Source: Parascedosporium putredinis (Eukaryota > Ascomycota > Sordariomycetes > Microascales > Microascaceae). Taken from it: 64,000 nt of DNA. The notes beneath the pieces are model-generated. The model made no database searches. It worked only from the letters and a program-made list of their open reading frames with translations, and was not told the DNA's origin. Positions 11,575 to 22,912 of this stretch are shown here, piece by piece. Numbering within the stretch: the first letter of the stretch is position 1; each line of letters begins with the position of its first letter. The position numbers were made by a program, and so were the translations under genes. The stretch lies in the NCBI GenBank assembly GCA_949357655.1, contig CASHTG010000017.1, positions 930,001 through 994,000 on the forward strand. The letters run 5' to 3'.

Positions 11575-12764
11575 CAACATTCTCTCCTATCTCTCCTCGG
11601 AAGCTACAAGCCATGTCAACTTCCGAGCAGAGTTTTCCCAGGGCATATTTACCTAGCTTCCGCTATAGTATAACCGCTTTGTACCCGGATGACATGCGCT
11701 CGGCGACCGGCAGGTGGTTTGCTACCTTGTTCAGGGGCAGGTTGCAGTCATTCTAGGCTTACTGGGCAATTGATGGATAATGACAGAAGAAAGCTTGGTT
11801 TAGGGCGTTTATTTCTCAACGGTGTGGAGTCATGCGCGGAGTCATGCTTGCATCCAAGGGACCATTGATGGTATGTGTATGTATTGATTGGGCGTTTGTA
11901 GCATTGAAACTCAGGACAGGGCATTGGGATGGAAGACTCTTCGTGGCAATGGGAACAAAACATCGTGGTATTACTCTGCACTCTTTCCCCTGGACAACTA
12001 ATAGCTAAACGCGCGTGGATGTGAAATTCGACTTGTAAAATCCCTCTCGAGTTGCGCTCCGAAGGCGGCTTCTCCGCTAAAATCTAACAGCGCTTCCGAC
12101 GGTCCGAGACGGCTAGATCGGAAACCAACGAGTTCCTCCAAGAGCCCCGATTGGACCTCCTCCAATAATAACGGGAAGCAAGGGATCGGGTAGGCAAATA
12201 GATGAAAGAAAGGGTCTTGTCCCTTCTATTCTCTCCCTACAACAAGGGGAAAAGGGGGATAGGAGGGAAGACACTTCTCTCCACGTCTCGAGTCTATCGG
12301 GGTTCGGGGCTCACCTCAATTTCTCATAGTCGTCTAATACTTGTATCCGGTCCGAGTGCTACACGTTGAGGCAAGCTTTGTTCTCGGAAGCTCCTTGAGC
12401 GCGCGATTTTGCGCTAGTGCTTGTGAGAGCCAGAAGCTGTGGAGCGACAGGGGAGACAAAGTTGGCTGGCAAGCTGGGCTGGACCTTCTGGCACCAGTCA
12501 CTTTGAAGCGTTGTGTCCACGTGACTTGCAGGCTAGGCCGGATTGGGGATAGAGCAGAGAACCGGATCCTGTATCCTCATCAAAACTCCCAACAGGTCGA
12601 ATTTTCGAGCTCCAATCCGTCCAGGTGTTTTGTCAAGTACTTGTAACGAGACGTTTTTTTTTAACCCCCTCCCGCTTCGTTATCGCTTGCTCCAGGTTAT
12701 CCCAAACACCAACGAGCCTCAAAGATTTCCGGAGATCGGTATTTTTCCTTCTTCTTCGTTTGCA
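11575..12764. other. Intergenic region before the pyruvate dehydrogenase gene
   Basis: About 1.2 kb between two + strand genes, probably the 3' UTR of the F-box gene and the promoter of the next gene. No coding sequence or clear regulatory motif is recognised apart from an AACTCCCAACAGG-rich leader close to 12600. Confidence 0.45.
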
Positions 12765-14364
12765 ATGTTTTCCAGAGCTTTGAGAACGAAGGCTGCGCCT
12801 TCTTGCCTCCGCGCGAGGGGCCCTGCCACTATCGCGGCGTCGCGAACGGTGACGACGGATGCAGCTCAATCGAGCCTTGAGCAACCCCTTCCCAAGGTAT
12901 GCTACCAATTGAGTTGAACTTCAACTTCTTTATTCATGACGGATGTTTGGGAAACTGGGCGACAGAATTCATTCCAAATTCATGTCCACTTCCCTCTGCA
13001 CCCTTCACATTTATTTACCCTTATCCTAAATGCGTTGTTTTGCTGTGTCGCTGATAAGCTCCCGTGTCAACAGTCCGAGGATGAGCCTTTTAAGATCCGC
13101 CTCAGCGACGAGTCCTTCGAGACCTACGAACTTGATCCCCCGCTACAGCCTCGAGGTGACCAGGAAGGAGCTCAGGCAAATGTACAGCGATATGGTCGTC
13201 ATCAGGTAAACGCTACCCTGTACCGGCCCCGTTGCTCTTGGTTATCCGAGATAGTGCGGTCCTCGTCGCTTGTAGTGGTGCGTGCTAATGAACCTATTTT
13301 CCCCTATTAGGCAAATGGAAATGGCCTCGGATAGACTGTACAAGGAGAAGAAGATTCGAGGTTTCTGCCACCTGTCCACTGGCCAGGAGGCGGTTGCTGT
13401 TGGTATCGAGAACGCCATCACCAAGGAGGACGACGTGATCACCGCGTACCGTTGCCACGGCTTCGCTTATATGCGAGGTGCTGCCGTTAGCTCCGTCATT
13501 GGCGAGCTTCTCGGCCGCCGCCAGGGTATTGCCTACGGCAAGGGTGGTTCCATGCATATGTTCACCAAGGGCTTCTACGGAGGAAACGGTATTGTCGGTG
13601 CGCAGGTCCCTGTTGGCGCCGGCCTCGCCTTCGCCCACAAGTACAACGATAACGGCAAGGCCTCCATCATTCTGTACGGTGACGGCGCCAGTAACCAGGG
13701 CCAGGTCTTTGAGGCTTTCAACATGGCTAAGCTCTGGAAGCTCCCCGCCCTCTTCGGATGCGAGAGTAAGCACGCCCTTCCTTACCCTTATCTGACGTCG
13801 ACACTCCCATGAGCCAGATGCTAACCGCCCCTGCCCCTCTTCTCTCTAGACAACAAGTACGGTATGGGTACTTCGGCCGCTCGCTCCTCCGCGCTCACCG
13901 ACTACTACAAGCGTGGTCAGTACATTCCTGGTCTCAAGGTCAACGGCATGGACGTCCTTGCCGTGAAGGCCGCGGTCCAGTACGGAAAGGAGTGGACTGC
14001 TGCCGGAAACGGTCCTCTCGTCCTCGAGTACGTCACCTACCGATACGGTGGTCACAGTATGTCGGACCCCGGTACCACTTACCGAACCCGTGAGGAGATC
14101 CAGCGCATGCGATCCACCAACGATCCCATTGCCGGACTGAAGCACAAGCTCCTCGACTGGGAGGTACTCACTGAGGAGGAGCTCAAGACGATCGACAAGG
14201 AGGCTAGGGCCCACGTCAATGCTGAGGTTGCCATTGCGGAGGCCATGGCCGCTCCCGAGCCCACTGCCAAGATCCTCTTCGAGGATATCTATGCCCGTGG
14301 CACCGAGCCTCCCTTCATCCGCGGCCGAACTGCAGAGGAGCTCCATTACTTCGAGGGCAACTAA
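12765..14364 (+). CDS. PDA1: Pyruvate dehydrogenase E1 component subunit alpha, mitochondrial
   Basis: Thiamine-diphosphate enzyme subunit that decarboxylates pyruvate in the mitochondrial pyruvate dehydrogenase complex. The N-terminus [19 protein letters not shown] is a typical basic, acid-free mitochondrial presequence. Conserved blocks follow: [85 protein letters not shown] (ThDP/Mg motif GDG...N) and the phosphorylation-loop region [20 protein letters not shown]. Introns: 12897-13073, 13206-13310 and 13766-13849. The first exon after the presequence has one break at the C5 run 13137-13141. Two added C would give [18 protein letters not shown] in place of a nonsense frame, so a C7 is probably read as C5. 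Everything else is in frame to LHYFEGN-stop. Full length, about 410 residues, as expected. Confidence 0.96.
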
Positions 14365-15595
14365 AAAGACGTGCTTTTCTTTTTTTTTTTGCTGCTTGTC
14401 AATTTGCAAACGACTTGAGCGACCTCGAGCGGGCTGGTAAGTCTGCTTCGAGGACAGGCCCAAGCATTAATGTACCATAATCCTCTTCGATATTTGAGTT
14501 GTATCTCTCCCCTCCGCTGGGAGAGGCGGGAAGAAGGGAGAGGCGCCATCCCGATATGTTTAGAGAAGACGTGTTGATCCAGCACAACAACAAAACGGAT
14601 GCCTGTGGTGATACGAGGACGTTGGGATGGCGAATTCCGGAAAGATAGACCCCTTTGGTTTCTTTAGTTTATAAGCTTTTCTTGGTTGGTATGCTTGCGA
14701 TTGTCCGGCCGAAAGGTTGTACTGATCAGTGTAATTCAACTCGTTCACTTGCCATTCCGTTCTCAATTTTGGTGTCTATGGCCTGTAGCATTGTGAGTAA
14801 TACATAGGGGTAGGGGCGGAGGTTCTATGTGGGAAAGGGAACATATGAAGAGAAAAGGGACACGATATGAGGAGAGGCTACCAAGCAACCAAAGACAAGA
14901 GAGGCTCGGTGACAAACGACAGGCCGAGAAGTGCCCTTTGATATCATTGAAAGCCTTCTGCGGCCCTGAACCTCCAACTCTGATGAGATAAATAAGGTCA
15001 CAAAATGACACGATGGCCAGCTCTCGAGGTTGCCCGCACTGCCTTGTTCTTTCCTTGTTGTAAATTGAATTTGGTACGGAGTCAACGATGGTTTAGCAAC
15101 AAGTTATTACTGGCCAATGGCAATGCTCATTCATGACTTTTAGTTGAGCGCAGGCCACCAATTTCTTGGTCTGATCGACGATCCTCAAATACGTGGATCT
15201 ATTGGCATTGACTGCACGAGGAGCTCAATATCTTGATCTCACCATAAGCTCTCCCTGATAGGGCTTCTAGTGGTGTAACCTGGTGTGGACACCAGACCCA
15301 TCAGTCGCACCCTGTTCAAGGCAACATGACCCACCCTGAGCTCAAGCTCCTCGCCAATCTCGTGGGGTCTCTTGACCCACCATTGAGCCAGTGTAATATT
15401 AGTGTAGTTGGCGCTAGGTTAGGGGCATCGATCTCTTCAATGTTCCATCATCTAGTGTGAGTGCGTGCACATGTGATCTCAACCAACAGCTCAATACCAC
15501 TATCAGCCCCTGAGAAATTATGAGGGAAGGAGCAACTAGCGTAGGCTGCACTTGGGCCAAACTGTGGCTCTGTGGCACGTGTTTGACGCGACATT

Positions 15596-15679
15596 GCGGC
15601 GCAGGCTTCCATACCCCACCAAAAACCGCTTGGAGCCAATTTACGCGCCTGTCTGCCTGGAAAGACGCACGATACGCGT
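15596..15679 (+). promoter_or_regulatory. Cluster of ACGCG cores (MCB-like) before DNA ligase I
   Basis: ACGCGA at 15596-15601, ACGCGC at 15643-15648 and a perfect MluI cell-cycle box ACGCGT at 15674-15679 lie within 84 bases, 310-395 bases before the ligase ATG. A CACGTG at 15586-15591 and a CCAAT at 15636-15640 are adjacent. In yeasts MBF binds ACGCGT and drives G1/S genes, including DNA ligase I. Binding here is inference. Confidence 0.5.
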
Positions 15680-15788
15680 CTGCTCTAGTCAATTGAATTG
15701 ATCTGATCACTTCATTTTTGGGTGCACCCGCCTGCTCGCATCCCCCGCGTGCAATCCCCGCTCGTCTCTGAACTTCTCCAGCCTATTC

Positions 15789-15797
15789 TATATATAT
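15789..15797 (+). promoter_or_regulatory. TATA-like run before DNA ligase I
   Basis: TATATATAT about 195 bases before the ATG at 15991, downstream of the ACGCG cluster. Spacing is similar to the TATA element of the first gene in the window. Confidence 0.4.
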
Positions 15798-15990
15798 CCT
15801 AGAGGCCCAAAGCTGCTTCCTTGCAGATTGTGTAGACCTTTATACTTTATCATTCTTTTTCTCCACTGTCCATCATCATCCACCCCGGCCGATAACTCCC
15901 TTCTCGGCCGACGTGTGGGAAGTGATCATCACTCTGGCGTCGCGATCTCTTATTCGGATAGCAACGCTTTCGGCGGCGAGGTTTATCACC

Positions 15991-18900
15991 ATGGCCCCAA
16001 AGCAGGCTACCCTTGGGTATGTGAAGCCAGCACAAACTACGATTGGGTGGGTAGGAGGGGCCTCCGTATGATAGATGACGGGAAGCTCCACGGCTGTTGA
16101 TGGCATGCTAGAGACAGTGGGCTCTCTCGTGAGCCGCGTTGAAGAGCAGCCAGGCTGGCGTTGTTTTGGAGATTTCTCTCTTGATCTTTCACTAACTCGC
16201 CTGGGTATCTAGGAGATTTTTCGCCCAGGCGGATGGCACAAGACCAAGGACTACGGCCCCAAGGCAGACCACTTTATCCTTCTCTACCAAGCCCAATGGG
16301 AAATCGGAAAAGAAGGATGATGTAAAGGAGGAAGAAAAGGATGCGAGCGACGCATCTGTAAAGAGTGGTGAGCCGCTGCCCTTTTATCTCCTTGTAACTG
16401 CCCCAACCGGCCGTTGCCACTGACTTGCTAATTGCCGAGTAGAAACGAAGAAGCGTTCACGCTCCAAGAAGCAAGAGACAACGACATCCGATGCCGAGTC
16501 CGAAACGAAATCTATCAAGGGGGAAGAGGACGCTCCTCCTTCAAAAGGGCACGAAGGAATAGGAAACGAGTCGAGGATGAGGATGACGAAGGCATGACCG
16601 AATCGCCAGCTGCATCTCCCAAGCAGAAAAAAGCCCTGCTAAGAAACGAGATCGGAGTCGGAGTCGGAGCAAGAGCCCCGTAGAGTCGAAACCTAGGGAA
16701 AAGGCGGCCCGCACCAAGGCAAAGGCGGTCAGTGTTAAACAAGAGGACGAGGAGCCTGAAGGATCAAGTGCTGCTTCTTCCTCCGAGGCCGAGATTGACG
16801 CCGAGGAAGAAGACGAGGAGCGTCCGGAAATCGCAGCCAAAGCCCGAAAGGACGTCCAGGCAATCATAGCTTCCAAGGGCAAGGATCCGTATCCTGACTG
16901 GAAAGCGGGACAGCCGGTTCCTTACGAGGCTCTTTGCAAAACCTTCTCCCTCGTTGAGCTCACGACCAAACGGCTCCAGATCATGGAGCATTGTTCTCTC
17001 TTTCTCCGCCAAGTGCTTCGTCTCACCCCAGACGACCTGCTTCCCACCGTTCTCCTCATGATCAACAAGCTAGCTCCGGACTATGCTGGTATCGAGCTAG
17101 GTATTGGTGAATCACTGATAATGAAGGCCATCGGAGAAAGCACCGGGCGGAGTCTGCAAATTATCAAGCAAGACCAAAAGGAGATTGGAGATCTTGGTCT
17201 CGTGGCGGTCAAAAGTCGGTCAACCCAGCCTACCATGTTCAAGCCCAAACCACTCTCTGTAAGGGGTGTGCATCAGGGCCTTATGGGCATTGCCACAGTA
17301 AGCGGCAATGGGGCTCAGCAACGCAAAGTTGATCTCATCAAGAAGCTCCTTTCCGCTGCTGATCCCAATGCCACCGGCAAGGTGGATATTACCAAGGACA
17401 AGGGCGGCCCAAGCGAGGCCAAGTTTCTCATCCGCTTCCTAGAAGGAAAGCTGAGGTTGGGTCTAGCGGAGCGCACAGTCATCGTCTCACTCGCCCAAGC
17501 CGTTGTTGCCCACGAAGCCGAAGCGAAAGGGCTGGTCCCAAGTACCAGCGACATGGAAAAGGGAGAGGGCATCCTCAAGCAGGTTTACAGGTTCGTGCAT
17601 CCAAGCCGAGTGAAGCGTGGGCCCTATTTTGACATGTGTATTACCCGAGCAGCGAGCTTCCTAGCTATGACGTGATAATTCCCGCGATCCTCCAGCACGG
17701 CATCGACAAGCTTCGAGAAAACTGCAAGTTGAAACCTGGCGTACCACTCAAGCCCATGCTGGCGAAGCCGACCAAGGCCATCACCGAAGTGCTAGATCGT
17801 TTCGATGGCCAGGCTTTCACCTGCGAGTATAAGTATGATGGTGAACGAGCCCAGATCCACTACGTAGCAAAGGACGCGCCTCGCGGTGAGGGGGACAACC
17901 TCAAGGATGCCGCCAAACTCAAAACGGACGGAGTAGCCGCCATCTTCTCCCGCAACTCCGAGGACCTATCCAAAAAGTACCCGGATATCCTCTCTCGTCT
18001 GCACACTTGGGTCAAGGAAGATACAAAGAGCTTTGTCCTTGACTGCGAGACAGTGGCCTGGGACGTTACAGAGAAAAAGGTGCTGCCGTTCCAGCAACTC
18101 ATGACGCGCAAGAAGAAGGACGTCAAGATCGAGGATGTTAAAGTCAAAGTCTGCGTGTTTGCTTTTGATCTTCTCTATCTCAACGGTGAACCAGTCGTAG
18201 GAAAGTCGCTGCGGGAGAGGAGGCAGCTACTTACTGACGCCTTTTCCCCGGTCGAGGGTGAGTTCACCTTTGCCACCTACATGGACGGCCAGGAGTTGGA
18301 TGAAATCCAGACCTTCCTCGACGAGAGTGTCAAAGCCTCGTGCGAAGGCTTAATGGTCAAGATGTTGGATGGCCGGGAAAGCGGGTACGAACCCAGCATG
18401 CGAAGCCGAAACTGGCTCAAGGTAGGATCTTTATCCATTCAGCTCCCCTCCCTTGAAAGGCTGCTGCTAACCCTTCGAACAGATCAAGAAGGACTATCTC
18501 TCCGGTGTTGGCGACTCTCTCGATCTCGTCGTTCTCGGCGCCTACCACGGAAAGGCAAGCGCACATCCGTTTACGGTGCCTTCCTCCTCGCCTGTTACAA
18601 CCCGTCTAGCGACAGCTACGAAACGGTATGTAACATCGGCACTGGCTTCTCGGAGCAGGTCCTCGAGGAACTCCATAAAACCCTCTCCGATGTTGTCATC
18701 GACCGACCGAAGCCTTTCTACTCCCATTCTTCAGGTTCCCAGCACCAACCAGACGTCTGGTTTGAACCCCGGTACGTCTGGGAGGTCAAGACTGCAGATC
18801 TAACACTGAGCCCCCGCTACAAGGCCGGGTGCAAGGAGGGCGTGGACCCCGCAGGGGAGAAGGGCATCAGCCTGCGGTTCCCTCGGTTCATCCGAGTGAG

Positions 18901-19017
18901 GGACGATAAAAGGCGGCCGACGCCACCTCAAGCAGACAGGTGGCTGAGATGTATAGGCGGCAAGAGAGCGTCGCTAAGAGCAAGGCGCCAGCCGTCGATG
19001 ACGACTTTGAGTATTAA
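15991..19017 (+). CDS. CDC9: ATP-dependent DNA ligase I (replicative)
   Basis: Seals Okazaki fragments and completes excision repair. Exon 1 gives MAPKQATLG and exon 2 gives RFFAQ, resembling a PCNA-interacting (PIP) box (Q..L..FF); then TTLSFS and a Lys/Glu/Ser-rich nuclear region (SKKQETTTSDAESETKS, KRARRNRKR). The ligase DNA-binding domain starts near 16860 (PYEALCKTFSLVELTTKRL). The adenylation motif is CEYKYDGERAQIH near 17822, whose Lys is the catalytic nucleotidyl residue. Later come ESVKASCEGLMVKMLDG, YEPSMRSRNWLK and KKDYLSGVGDSLDLVVLGAY, then the OB-fold and VWFEPRYVWEVKTADLTLSP. Introns: 16017-16212, 16378-16442, 17591-17652 (donor GTTCGT) and 18422-18482. One-base losses at A4 16543-16546, A6 16627-16632, GG 18554-18555 and near 18912-18917 break the frame; restoring the last gives a C-terminus VAEMYRRQES...DDDFEY and stop at 19015-19017. 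Confidence 0.95.
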
Positions 19018-19500
19018 CGCACTTCGCGTCACATTCCATCTAGTGTGTTTTGAGTAGCTATGAGGGAGCAGGTATGGGTGGGTGGGCAAGGTTCACAGAG
19101 AGGGTGGCTACGTCATGCCGTCAACATTGTTCAAGTAAACAACTGTAAATAGATCTCATTTCACGGCTTCTGTTTGAGTAAAGGTTACCGGTATATCCAG
19201 GATATATTCAATCCTTATCCGTTCCAGGCTACTAGTTGTCTAGATATCTAACCCACCCGTTACGTCTAATGCTGCGTTAGATTGATTGGGGAAACCCCGA
19301 GGCCTCCAGGAATGGCACTCCTGGCCACAGGAAGGTGAAGGTGATGCCACGCACACCACTTGTAAAGTAAGAGACAATTAACCAAGGTGGACTCCCGAAT
19401 ACAATGAATGAAAAGGAGGATAAGAATACACGAGGTAACACGCAAAGGCCAACGTAGGAAAATCAAAACATGCTGTGATCATCATCATCCCCACCAGGGC
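19018..19500. other. Short convergent intergenic region
   Basis: Lies between the 3' ends of DNA ligase I (+) and the CLC transporter (-), and must hold both 3' UTRs. No gene, hairpin or repeat stands out. Confidence 0.5.
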
Positions 19501-22421
19501 TCATGGACCCATCCGCGACGGATAGCAGCCCCACCTCCCCGTGCCGCGGGCGATGCCGCCGTCCTCGTCGAGGTCGCCGCGGGCCTCCATCCTATTGAGC
19601 GGCGAGTTTCGGCAGCGCCGTTGAGCACGTACCACACGTCCTTTTTCGTGAGGAGGCCTTGGAGGCCGCCCCTATCGCAGAAGAGGACGTAGCGGAGGCC
19701 GAGTTTGCGGAAGTAGGTGACGGCGAGGTGGAGGCTCGCCTGGGAGGGAAGGGTAAGCGGGGTCTGGTCCATCCAGGGGCGGAGGTCGAGGGTAGTGCGG
19801 GGATCGGCCAGGGGTTGGTGGGAGAAGAAGACCTCGGTCTCGGGGGTAGGGAGCGGGGCGCTCGGGTAGAGGTGTGGAGGTTGTAGGCGAGCTCGGTGCG
19901 GGATATGTAGCCGAGGAGAACGGCGTCGCGGGGGTCGGAGATGACGGGAACCCTCGGTGAGGATGCGTGTCGAGGATGGCTTTGAGGCTGGCAATGGTGT
20001 GGCCCGTGGCGGTGAGAACGACGAGGTCCTCGATGCGCGTCATGATCTGGGCTGCGGGCACGTCTGGGACAACAATCTCGTCGCTGTTGTCGAGGAAGGG
20101 GTATTCGTTGAAGTGGATCCAGGATTCGTAAATGTCCTTGCGGGAGAAGGCGTCGCCGACCCACTTGGCCGTCATGACGGCAACCATGATGGGCAAAACG
20201 TACGTGAGGGCGCCGGTGAGCTCAAACATGATGACGACGATGGAGACGGTGAGCCGCGTGACGCCGGCCAGGGCTGCCGCGGCGCCGACGAGGGCGTACG
20301 TGCCGGGGACGATGCAAGGGGCGTCGGGTTCGCACGAGTCCCATAGGATGGACCCTCGGCTGCTGTTCACTAGGATCTCCATGACGATGCCAATCGCCCT
20401 CCCTACCAGTGCGCCGATGGCCATGGACGGCAGGATGATGCCGGCAGGGATCTGAAGACCAAAAGTAATGGCTGCGAGCCCGAAGCCGAGCACGGCGGCG
20501 AATATCAAGAGTACCACGGTCGCTGCGGACGCGGCGCCGGTGTTGCAGATGCCGATTTCGTCCTCCAGGAGTTTCGTGCAATCGGTGAAGAGGTTAGATA
20601 CCAGCTCGGAGGTCTGGAATTTCATGTAGACGTTGGGATAGTTTACCAAGGCGGTAAAAAGGCAACTAAGAGCACCTGGGTGATGGGCCCGGGCAGCCAC
20701 GTGTTGGCCTTTTTCCACTTGGCGACGGCCATGTTAGCCTTGATGAAGAGGCCCCGTAGATGCCGCCGAGAACACCCAGGATGACATAGGGCACCAGCTC
20801 GAACCCGTGCCACCCAACGCTGTACGTTGACTGGTAAAGCACGAGCTTTCCGGAGCGGAGGGGGTCGAGAGCTTGCAAAACGACGGCAGCCGTCATCGCA
20901 CACACAAAGCTCTGCCACATGGTTTTGTCTGGGAAATAATAAGAAAGTTGCTACACTTGAGAGTTAGTATTGTAACCATGCCCGTTTATCTGGCAGAGGG
21001 TTTTGGCTAACCTCGAGACTGAAAAGCACACCTCCTATTGGAGAGCCGAAGGCAACAGATATGCCAGCGGCGGAGGCGGCGGAGAGCACCTCTCGCTTGC
21101 GGGCTAGGAAGAAGAGTCAGCAACTATTAGGGTTGGACAGCGCAGGAGTGGGAGTCGTTACCCTCGTTTTGGCTGATGTTTTTGAAGGGCTTCGTAAAAG
21201 GTTTGCAATGCAGCAGGCCACATGGACAAAGGGTCCCTCTTTGCCAAGCCACATGCCAGAGCCGACCGCGAGACACTGATAGATGGCGGAAACCCGAGGT
21301 CAGTACGAACGAAAAGTAGTAAACCATAGTACGCGTTAGAGGGATACTCACCAAACCCAAGGCCTTTGTGACTAGAGTCCACAGCCCTAAGAACTTGCGA
21401 ATGACGAAGCCTCCTAAGACGGTCTTCATCTCAGGGATGCCGCTATGCTTGGCGTATATCGCATACTCCTTCACAAGGGCCGCCGCGAAGTAAGCAAGAA
21501 TGACCTACGGAAGCCGTGTTAGTAACCGAAGCAGACTGGTTTCCACGGTGGAAAATGGGTGGAAAAGCATCTCACCGAGAAGAGTATAAAAAAGATATAC
21601 TCGACAAACCACCTGCCACCACCGGAATGAATCCCCATTGCCTCGCCCCAGGACGACCAGCCATGGCACTTGGACCCCTGGTCATACCCCAAGCAACACG
21701 ATGCCTTGCTCAGATAAAAGGCACCACCATCCGTCCCGCCGGAGCAAAACCCCGTCTTTAGGTCGCCCAGCCAATTCGTTGTCACTTGTATGGCTGCGGC
21801 GAGACATCCCGTCGCTATCCCTGTTAAAATGAGGATAACCCACACCTGACTCGCGTCGAGGAGGAGCTGTATATGGCCCAGCAGGCCACTCGCCGTGGAT
21901 CTCAAGACTCTTAATCTCTGCCGCTCCTTTGTATATTCAAAAATCCAGTCGATCGCCGTCAAGTTTTCGTACGCGACACGCCTTCCGGGCCCTTCCACGT
22001 ACCAATCTAGCGGCGCCCCGTCCTTCGCTTGAGAGCCCGCCGCATATGCGCTTTCATGGGGCCGCGACGAGCCGATCCCGTGAAAGATTGGCTCTCCGTC
22101 GACAGAATTGAGAGACGGCGAGGGGGCTCCTGCGTAGGTCGCTGCGCTGCGCTGCCGCCCGAACGCGCAAACGAGGAGAAGAAGTGTTGCGCGGAGGACG
22201 AGTATGCTGCGCTTTTGCTTCCGCTTAAACGTCATGGGCTCATGTCGATCGCTGCTCAAAGGGTCCTCCGCAAGCAAGTCATTCTCGGCCTCATCCACCC
22301 AAAATTGACCGACGCCGTCGTCGCGCTCATCGGCGCTCCCCGCTGGGGTCTCGATCGGAATCGGCGATCGTGACGACGATGGTGTGGAGGATTCTTGGTT
22401 CGATATCGGAAATCCCGGCAT
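19501..22421 (-). CDS. CLC-family chloride channel or Cl-/H+ exchanger with CBS domains
   Basis: Organellar or plasma-membrane chloride transport. Read on the minus strand, a Ser/Pro-rich cytosolic N-terminus gives [19 protein letters not shown]. Next are helices [21 protein letters not shown] and [16 protein letters not shown]. Then come the CLC signatures [20 protein letters not shown] (GSGIP-type), [17 protein letters not shown] (gating Glu in GKEGP), [20 protein letters not shown] and [20 protein letters not shown] (GxxxP). Two CBS domains form the C-terminus ([40 protein letters not shown]). Introns: 21505-21575, 21276-21351, 21104-21161 and 20951-21011. Frame breaks near 21197-21200, 20750, 20650-20660, 19948-19960, within the CBS linker and near 19590 are each fixed by one added base. 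First in-frame ATG is 22419-22421; the frame stays open to about 22585, so the start may be upstream. The stop is TGA 19501-19503 if the last break is restored, otherwise 19485. Confidence 0.92.
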
Positions 22422-22912
22422 ATTTACGATCTCGAGTCGGTCGACTGTTCCATCTTCATCAGTCACCGGAGAAGCTGATGGCGTATCTAAAAGCTGTTCG
22501 GGAGGGTGCGGGGCCAAAAGGAGCTGTTCTCTAATGCTGGTCAACCAGCCTCCTTTTCCGATTCGCAAGGCAACAACAATACAGAGTTAAACCGGGATGA
22601 TGTCGCAAAGTGGCCAAAGCCTTGCTATCATCAGTTGCTGACAGCTGAGAGTGGTACTTTGGCCTCGCGCTTCCTAGACACAGTGCTATTGACGAAGAAG
22701 TTCAATTATTCGCACTTCAACCCCAAGGCCTTGTCGAATTCTCGTCATCCACGAGCAAACGGAAGGCTGATTGAAGAAATAAAACCCAAGATACAAGCAA
22801 GAGAGGGGCCTAAAAAGGCAAGAAAGAGAAATCTCAAATTTATCTCGCACCGTCCAACCTCTAAAGTGGACTGCTGGAAGGCTCTCTTTGCAGTCGCCAG
22901 AATATCGCCATA
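22422..22912. promoter_or_regulatory. Divergent promoter region between CLC and neurochondrin-like genes
   Basis: Fewer than 500 bases separate the starts of two genes reading outward, so both promoters must lie here; part (22422-22585) may be CLC coding sequence. The segment 22590-22860 is A/T-richer. No TATA box or known factor site is obvious. Confidence 0.45.

Larger units (their letters stand above)
14365..15990. other. Intergenic region and DNA ligase promoter
   Basis: The first part holds the 3' UTR of the dehydrogenase gene; a T10-11 run follows the stop closely. The last 400 bases are the ligase promoter, with ACGCG cores, a CCAAT and a TATA-like run described separately. No gene is recognised. 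Confidence 0.5.

Noticed and set aside
19657..20346. Plus-strand ORFs opposite the CLC gene
   Set aside because: They are shadows of the GC-rich CBS and membrane-domain coding sequence on the minus strand.
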